A DNA stretch of 64,000 nucleotides from Kitagawia praeruptora (lineage: Eukaryota > Streptophyta > Magnoliopsida > Apiales > Apiaceae), in assembly GCA_037693485.1 (NCBI GenBank), contig CM075351.1:156864501-156928500 (forward strand), in the 5' to 3' direction. Shown in pieces: positions 58,404 through 64,000 of the stretch. How positions within the stretch are numbered: position 1 is the stretch's first letter; each line of letters begins with the position of its first letter. A model generated the notes under the pieces. It was not told where the DNA came from and did no database searches. It saw only the letters and a list, made by a program, of their open reading frames with translations. The translations under genes were made by a program, and so were the position numbers.

Positions 58404-60568
58404 GGAGTTATATGGTTGTTGGTTAAGGATTGTTGTTGTATAATATATAGTTATATGAGTTGGCTAAATTGTAACTGTCTATGTGCTAAGTGTTATAGGT
58501 CAAGTGATTGTATTTGTTGACTCAATATGACATATAAAATATTAAAGCCTGTATGTGTTTGGTGTTCTAAGCACTTGGGTTTAATTTTGGAATTATATAA
58601 TGAAATTTAAATTGGAGTCTGAGAAATGATCATAGTACAAGATGGTGATGTTATTATAGTTCTAAAAAGGGTGATAATTAGTCTTAATTAACAAGTGGTA
58701 AGCTTAAAAGCATATGTGGTCATTGTTATTATTAAGGACAGTAGAGTCTGGGGTTGTAGTCCAAGTGTTATAAATGGTTAAGTGTTAATTAGTTAATAAA
58801 GGAAGTGTTAAGTGAAATCTTATGAATTGTTAGGTATATTTAATTGTTTCTGATTTCGGTGGAGTTGATAATTAGCAAATTATTGACATGCTTGTGGACT
58901 TTTAGTTGGACTTTGAAAGTGGATAAATGTTATTTATCAAAGATTAACTGTGAGATTCATTTTATTATGTGTTTATCTGCGAGGAGTTGCAATGAGATCA
59001 CAAGTCTTAAGTGTCAATATTTAAGGACCTGTGTAATTCTCTTCAACTAGTTCCTCAGGCTTACGAATATCAATGATTAACTATCACGAGTATAATTAAT
59101 ATACTTGAGTGATGTGATCATTGATATAGCGTAAGTAATAGTTAGTGCTAGGGGTTGTTCCCTAGGGCTTACGAATATCAATAATTGATTGTCACGTGTA
59201 TCATTAAAATAAGTGAGTAATATGATTATTGATGTAGCGTAAGTAGTAGTTAATGCTAATATAAATTATTATGTGTTTACTGCATGTCGAGGCAGAATTT
59301 CCTTATGTGCTATGTGCCGCATGTCAGGGCGGGTAAATTTCCTTATGTGTTGTTGTTGCAAGTTGAGGCAGCTTTATTTTTCTGTAAAAACAGGGTTGAA
59401 TTGTTTATGATTGATATTGAGGGGCTGTGCCCATAGTCCGATAAACGAATACTACATGCCGAAATTTTCTAAAATTCCCCTACAAATTTATTTAAAAATC
59501 TATTTAATTTATTTTATTTTGATGATTTAAAAGTATGTTATGATTTCTAAAAGTCTAGGTAAATATATAATAGTTGATGTGAAGAATTGAGATGTGGTAT
59601 TATTTTGAAGTGTTTGCCCCTAGTTAATATTTAAGTATTAAGTGGCCATCCGTGTTAATTGTTTACGTGAAGTTTATTTAACCTAGTTGGTTATACTAAA
59701 GCTATTTTGTGGAAATGATTGTATATAGTATATATGTGGTATGTGTAAGTGTTATAGGACACGTATGGGTAGAATAGAGCAAACGATAAGGTTTTGCTTG
59801 AATTAGTTCTGAAACCGTATTTGACCTTGTAAAGGTTCGAGTAGGAGACTTGGCTAAGAGCAGTGCGGGTAAACGGAAAGCTAGACGGAGGAATAATTAT
59901 CAAGTCAACGGGTGTGCTGGCGTGGAATGGGTGAAGTATGAAAGAAAGATAGAAGTACAGCCGCGTAAGAAGACCAACACAAAAAGTGTGGAGACTAGCG
60001 AGAAGTTGAGTTAGAGATCCATGATTAGGATCGAGAACTCCGTATGTTGAGGCAAGTGTTTGCTCTTCACTTATCTTTCAAGTGATGCAATTCATTCCTT
60101 TTTGTCATATAAGATAGTTTGGTCAATTGTGTAGAAAATGATATACTTCCCAGTTAGCATGAAAATGTTTGTTTTTCCCCTAACCCTAATTCGATTACCA
60201 AGTTTTTAAAAGAACCCTAAATATAATCTTTTCCGCTTAAATACTTTACTCAAGCCATGATGTTAGATTCCTCAACTGAATACCATTTCTTTTATTTTCT
60301 TCAAAAATGCTTAAGAGATGTTTTAAACAGAGGAAATCCAAGATTTTAAAATCTTATAAAAAAAAATGTTTTAGCACGATCTCTGGTTATGGCATATTTT
60401 CACCCGATGGACCCTCTCTAGGGGATGTTTTATTCAACTGACCTACAACTAATCCTCTTGGGATTGTTTTATAAATGTTCGTTGTAAACTACTTAATTCG
60501 CTTATATTGATTCCAACTTTTCAATGTGTGGAGAAATTTTATTAAACGTTTAGTAGTGGACTATATGC
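58404..60568 (+). mobile_element. 5' LTR of element D, segment 2 of 3
   Basis: Resumes directly after the TGTCG duplication. Contains two tandem hairpin units (59058-59262) and the block GAGGCAAGTGTTTGCTC then ACTTATCTTTCAAGTG (60050-60085) shared with LTRs G and H. No gene. Confidence 0.75.
59058..59262. repeat. Tandem pair of about 110-bp hairpin units in LTR D
   Basis: Unit 1 has CTTACGAATATCAATGAT and, inverted, ATCATTGATATAGCGTAAG at about 59061-59130. Unit 2 (about 59168-59245) repeats it with substitutions. Each could fold into a long imperfect stem. Confidence 0.7.
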
Positions 60569-61848
60569 TGAAAATGCACACCTAGAGGGGGTGAATAGGT
60601 GTAAATGGCTAACTATGTTTAACTAAGTCTGATTTTAAAAATTACCAGAAACAGCTTACTGATTTCGTTTTATGCAGAGACAAATGGTAAGCTGATTGCA
60701 AACAGTATGCTGAATGTAAAGGCTATAAGTAAAGTAAAGTGCAGAAACGGTAAGGTGCAGAAAAATAAAGAACACACGAAACTTTTAGCCAGGTACGACC
60801 CCTAACCCCTATGGTCTACGTCCTGGTCCCTTACCAACTTGGTAAGAGAATATATTATTGATCACTGAAATAAAACCAATTACAAGATACAATAATATAT
60901 CTCCCTTATATCCCAGCTGTTGACAAATGGCGTGCTGAACTCCTGTTTCTGAACTTGCTCTCTAAGCTATACTTCCCAAGTATACTTCTCTAGCAACGAT
61001 CACCAAACCCTAGTTCCCAAGCCAACTTGTCCAACAACTAAACCTTACAATTCGAACAATACAATCAATAATGGATACAACTCAAACTATGAACTCTCTA
61101 AGATATAGCACGTATAGAATATATTAAGAGCTCGAGAGATCGAAAGATATAGCAATGAAAAACCGAGTTGTTTGTAATCTTGTGTGTTTGAATATTTTCT
61201 CTGAATGTTCTCTTGATTGTTAGAAACGAATGAACACAAGAATCAGTTTATAAAGCTTCACAACCAACGTTCAGAAAATCAATCACCAATTATTCGAACG
61301 ATTAGAATCAATTTCCAACGTTCAATTGGTTAGAGATTTTACAAACGTTCTTGTGAACGTTAGACAGAAGGTTTGAGAGAAAGAGATCGATGAAAACTTA
61401 ACCCTTCTGAATTGTATAGATATAAAACGCGTATAGGAGATTTGAAAGAAAGAAAATCTTTTAAATAAGGAAACTCCTATAAGTTTTATAAAATGATTTA
61501 AAGAAAGATATTTGAAAAGATTTGAGCTCTAGAATATATTGTGTACGTATTATATAACAAAGAGTCCTCACAATATATTTCCTGAATTACATCCATGAGA
61601 ATTTGTCTTGATATATATATCTTCAGGATTTCTGGCAGTTTGCAAATGGCTTGCTGTTAGTGTCTGTCAGTGCAAATGGCTTGCCAAACTGTCTCTGTTG
61701 TAACACCAAATGGCTTGCTGTATATATATTCTCTGTAAACTTAATATACCCTGCAAAACCAAGTTAGTACAACCATAACACAATGTTTTATATCAAACTA
61801 CAAGCAAATAGCTTGCTGAATGTGATCATCAAAACCATAGGAGTATCA
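60569..61848. mobile_element. Solo-LTR-like insertion, 1280 bp (possibly Ty1/copia SIRE-like)
   Basis: TGAAAATGCACACC to GGAGTATCA with TSD TATGC at 60564-60568 and 61849-61853. TG/CA ends and a 5-bp duplication indicate an LTR. No internal coding region or second LTR is present. The phrase CACACCTAGAGGGGGTGAAT near its start is common in plant copia-type repeats. Orientation is uncertain. A TRIM-like element is the alternative. Confidence 0.7.
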
Positions 61849-61853
61849 TATGC

Positions 61854-63113
61854 TTGTTTTTATTATATATCCTCAGTTGATGTTAATCATGTTGCTAGTA
61901 AATTCTTTTTTCAATTCATTTAATGTTGTTATGATCCCAATTATTTGTATCGAACTTGTCGATACTTTCTGTTATTGTGGTTTATTCAATTACTATCTTT
62001 TCTTGTATTGAACTTGTCGATACCCTTTGAGATTGTCGTTCGTTATGTATCACCCCCTTTATTGTGTCGAACTTGTCGACATCTATTAATATTATCATTC
62101 TTTATCTACCCCTGTTGTTGGGTTGATTTTGTTGATACCAGTTGATGTTGATCCATCATCAGTGATTCTTAATTATGAATTGATATTCTGGGACATGAGT
62201 TTTCGAGTTGGTTGATGTGCTAAGGTAGTCGATTGTTCCGACACCTAATGCGTTTGACTCAGAATTGGAAATGTTTTTAAAACTGATGTCCCTTCGGGGA
62301 GACCATATTATGGTCAACAGATGTCCCTTCGGGGAGAGCAGATTCGTGGTCAGAAGTTAAGGCCAATGTGTGCCATGGATCCAATTAAGGACATTGCTGT
62401 GTGCGTTTATTCGGGGTTAGTGCGTGACTGATCAGCAGCCTAACCTTGATGTTTTTTTTTATAAATAAAAATCCAATTCCAATCTATACAGTGAGAATGA
62501 GTCATTTTGATACCTGATTCCCTTGAATCTTATTTCAAGTATATTCTATTATCAGAACTTTTGCCAATTCTCATTGTTGATGAACCTCGTTTCGGTGTGC
62601 AATGTTGGCTCCTCGTGATAATCAGATAATTGATTAGTTGATTATTTTCGAAGCATTTGATAATTCGTCTTGTTTATCAGAACTTATAACTGTTGTTGAA
62701 ATTGTTATCACTATTTGCACTTGCTAAGCATTGTTGGCTCACTCTTGCTTTATTGTTTATTTTTTCCAGTTAATAGAGATAATTAGTGGACCTCGTGGTT
62801 AGTTGGTATTACTCTTCCAGCAGCGAGAGGAGACGTTCGGATTTATGGATTTCGACATATAGTGGTTTGGGAATGGGTCAAAGTTGGGAACCTGTTTAGG
62901 TAGTGATTCATTTATTCATAAAGTTGTATAATAATTTTTTTTATTCTGAGAATGATTTGTAATATTGTAATTCGATAAATTGTTTCATACCTTAACCTGT
63001 ATGCGATCTTGGTTAAGGGGTTTCTATTATTATATCATGTTTTATCCAGGGTTGTATGATGTTGTTTGTGGTTAGTGGTCCCAGATCTGTACCCCGGATT
63101 ATGGGATGCCACA
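61854..63113 (+). mobile_element. 5' LTR of element D, segment 3 of 3
   Basis: Runs to GGGATGCCACA at 63113, followed two bases later by the primer site. Contains a short tandem array (61946-62139) and a direct repeat GATGTCCCTTCGGGGAGA (62284 and 62321). The three segments sum to about 4.7 kb. Confidence 0.8.
61946..62139. repeat. About 58-bp tandem repeat with palindromic core in LTR D, 4 copies
   Basis: GTATCGAACTTGTCGATAC or a variant at about 61947, 62005, 62064 and 62120. The core pairs GTATCGA with TCGATAC around a 5-base loop. Confidence 0.75.
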
Positions 63114-63115
63114 GT

Positions 63116-63127
63116 TGGTATCAGAGC
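63116..63127 (+). other. Primer-binding site of element D
   Basis: TGGTATCAGAGC, perfect complement of the initiator Met tRNA 3' end, two bases after the LTR. It sets element D on the plus strand, with its coding region to the right of the window. Confidence 0.9.
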
Positions 63128-64000
63128 CACAGGTTATGGTCACTGAAATAGATTAGGAGGGTTAGGATACGTGTATAAGACAGACATCGAGTAGAACGGT
63201 TTAGGATAAGGATCGCGTTAGGATACTTCGGCAAGCGTTGCGATGTTAATCGCCTTTTCGGCATATCGCGCGAGCAGAAGTTCAAATCTTCTAAGGATTG
63301 GGCTATTAGCAAAACATCAAACCCGAAGCGGCATAAGCTAAGTTGGCAGCTGGAGCCATCAGTCCGGGGGACGTTATTCCGAGATTTTGCGTAGAACCTA
63401 GAATTTTCTACGATATTAGTTTCGATGTGAACATTTTGGAGATGGTACGAGAAGGTTAAGAATGCGAAGTAGGAAGCGATTATTAGCAAGAATTGGAAGT
63501 TAATCGTAGTTGTGCACCCATAAACGTTGATTTCGTTCAGTTTATTGTCTAGAGAAATTTCATATTCTTCTTTTGAATTGTCGTAAATTAATTCCCGGTT
63601 GTTATCGTTGCTGAGGCATTCATTGCGCAGTGATTGTCCAAAATCGAGAATGAATTGAGATCTTCTTATTTATTCAAATCAATGTTGTCAGGCTGGTTTT
63701 GGCAGCTAAGTATATTAGTGCTTAGTCGACAAGAGTGAGATTATGAATAATTAGGAATTTCTTGAATGTTTGCTTGATCAATTGTTGATGCATCCATCAG
63801 AAAGTCTTTTATACAGCAATCGATGATAAGTTTCGTATTCAGATTGAGACTTCAATCTCGTTCTTTCAGAAATATCTGTATTTTCAGAGAGTACAATTTT
63901 ACATGAAGATTTTTGAAACTCTTGAATCCCCTTCCATTGTCATGAATGATTGAATTTCTCTATTTCAGCTGAGATGAACAACCTATACAAATAAGGGATT
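63128..64000 (+). mobile_element. Start of the internal region of element D
   Basis: No gag frame is recognisable yet; the longest open stretch is on the minus strand and lacks known motifs. Bases 63590-63730 closely match 8022-8160 of LTR G (GAGAATGAATTGAGATCTTC and flanks), so another LTR piece may be inserted here or the leader shares that block. Confidence 0.55.

Noticed and set aside
63121..63489. Minus-strand 122-residue ORF after element D's primer site
   Set aside because: Opposite to the element's direction, no domain recognised, and it begins within the leader. Most likely chance.

Overview
This is plant nuclear DNA, most likely from a eudicot. The sequence is AT-rich and packed with LTR retrotransposons, CACTA-type DNA transposon ends, a Tourist-like MITE and shreds of ordinary plant genes. 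No intact host gene, tRNA or rRNA gene was found. The species cannot be named from the sequence. Element letters A to H below are mine.

Left part (1-21354). The window appears to catch the right-hand halves of a stack of nested insertions. A minus-strand Ty3/gypsy element (A) shows its 5' LTR at 513-4769. Next comes the right end of a CACTA transposon (ends at 7203), which carries two clean exons of a plant QKI-like KH-domain gene. Then come the right end of a plus-oriented long LTR (G, ends at 8992) and the right part of a minus-oriented long LTR (H, ends at 12052). H abuts the gag gene of a plus-strand Tat-lineage Ty3/gypsy element (B, 12053 to about 21354). B keeps broken gag, protease, RT, two RNase H domains and integrase. 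It also has a spliced antisense ORF on the minus strand and a 3' LTR.

Middle (21355-26482). This is low-coding, gene-fragment-rich DNA: a 15-codon piece of glutamate dehydrogenase, a heavy-metal-associated (HIPP-type) exon with stops, a CACTA subterminal repeat array ending at 25592, and a degenerate TNP2-type CACTA transposase.

Right part (26483-64000). A second, four-level nest is fully resolved by target-site duplications (TSDs). The plus-oriented LTR of element D (26483-63113, followed by an initiator-Met-tRNA primer binding site) is interrupted by element C (27758-58398, minus, TSD TGTCG). C has nearly identical 3.9 kb LTRs and a coding-dead interior. Its left LTR is interrupted by element E (29090-48449, minus, Tat lineage, TSD GAAGT). 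E is interrupted by element F (38134-45531, plus, Athila-like, gag and protease only, TSD TCATC). A PIF/Harbinger-type MITE (54018-54788, TSD TTA) sits in C's right LTR, and a 1.28 kb solo-LTR-like element (60569-61848, TSD TATGC) sits in D's LTR.

How the parts work together. In principle B and E encode the full Ty3/gypsy set (Gag, protease, RT, gypsy-type and second RNase H, integrase). Stops and frameshifts make all their frames inactive as read. Each also carries, between integrase and the 3' LTR, a convergent antisense gene with its own TATA box and introns. F and C lack pol and would depend on enzymes from relatives. Many of the stops read as C-to-T changes, as expected for methylated, silenced repeats.
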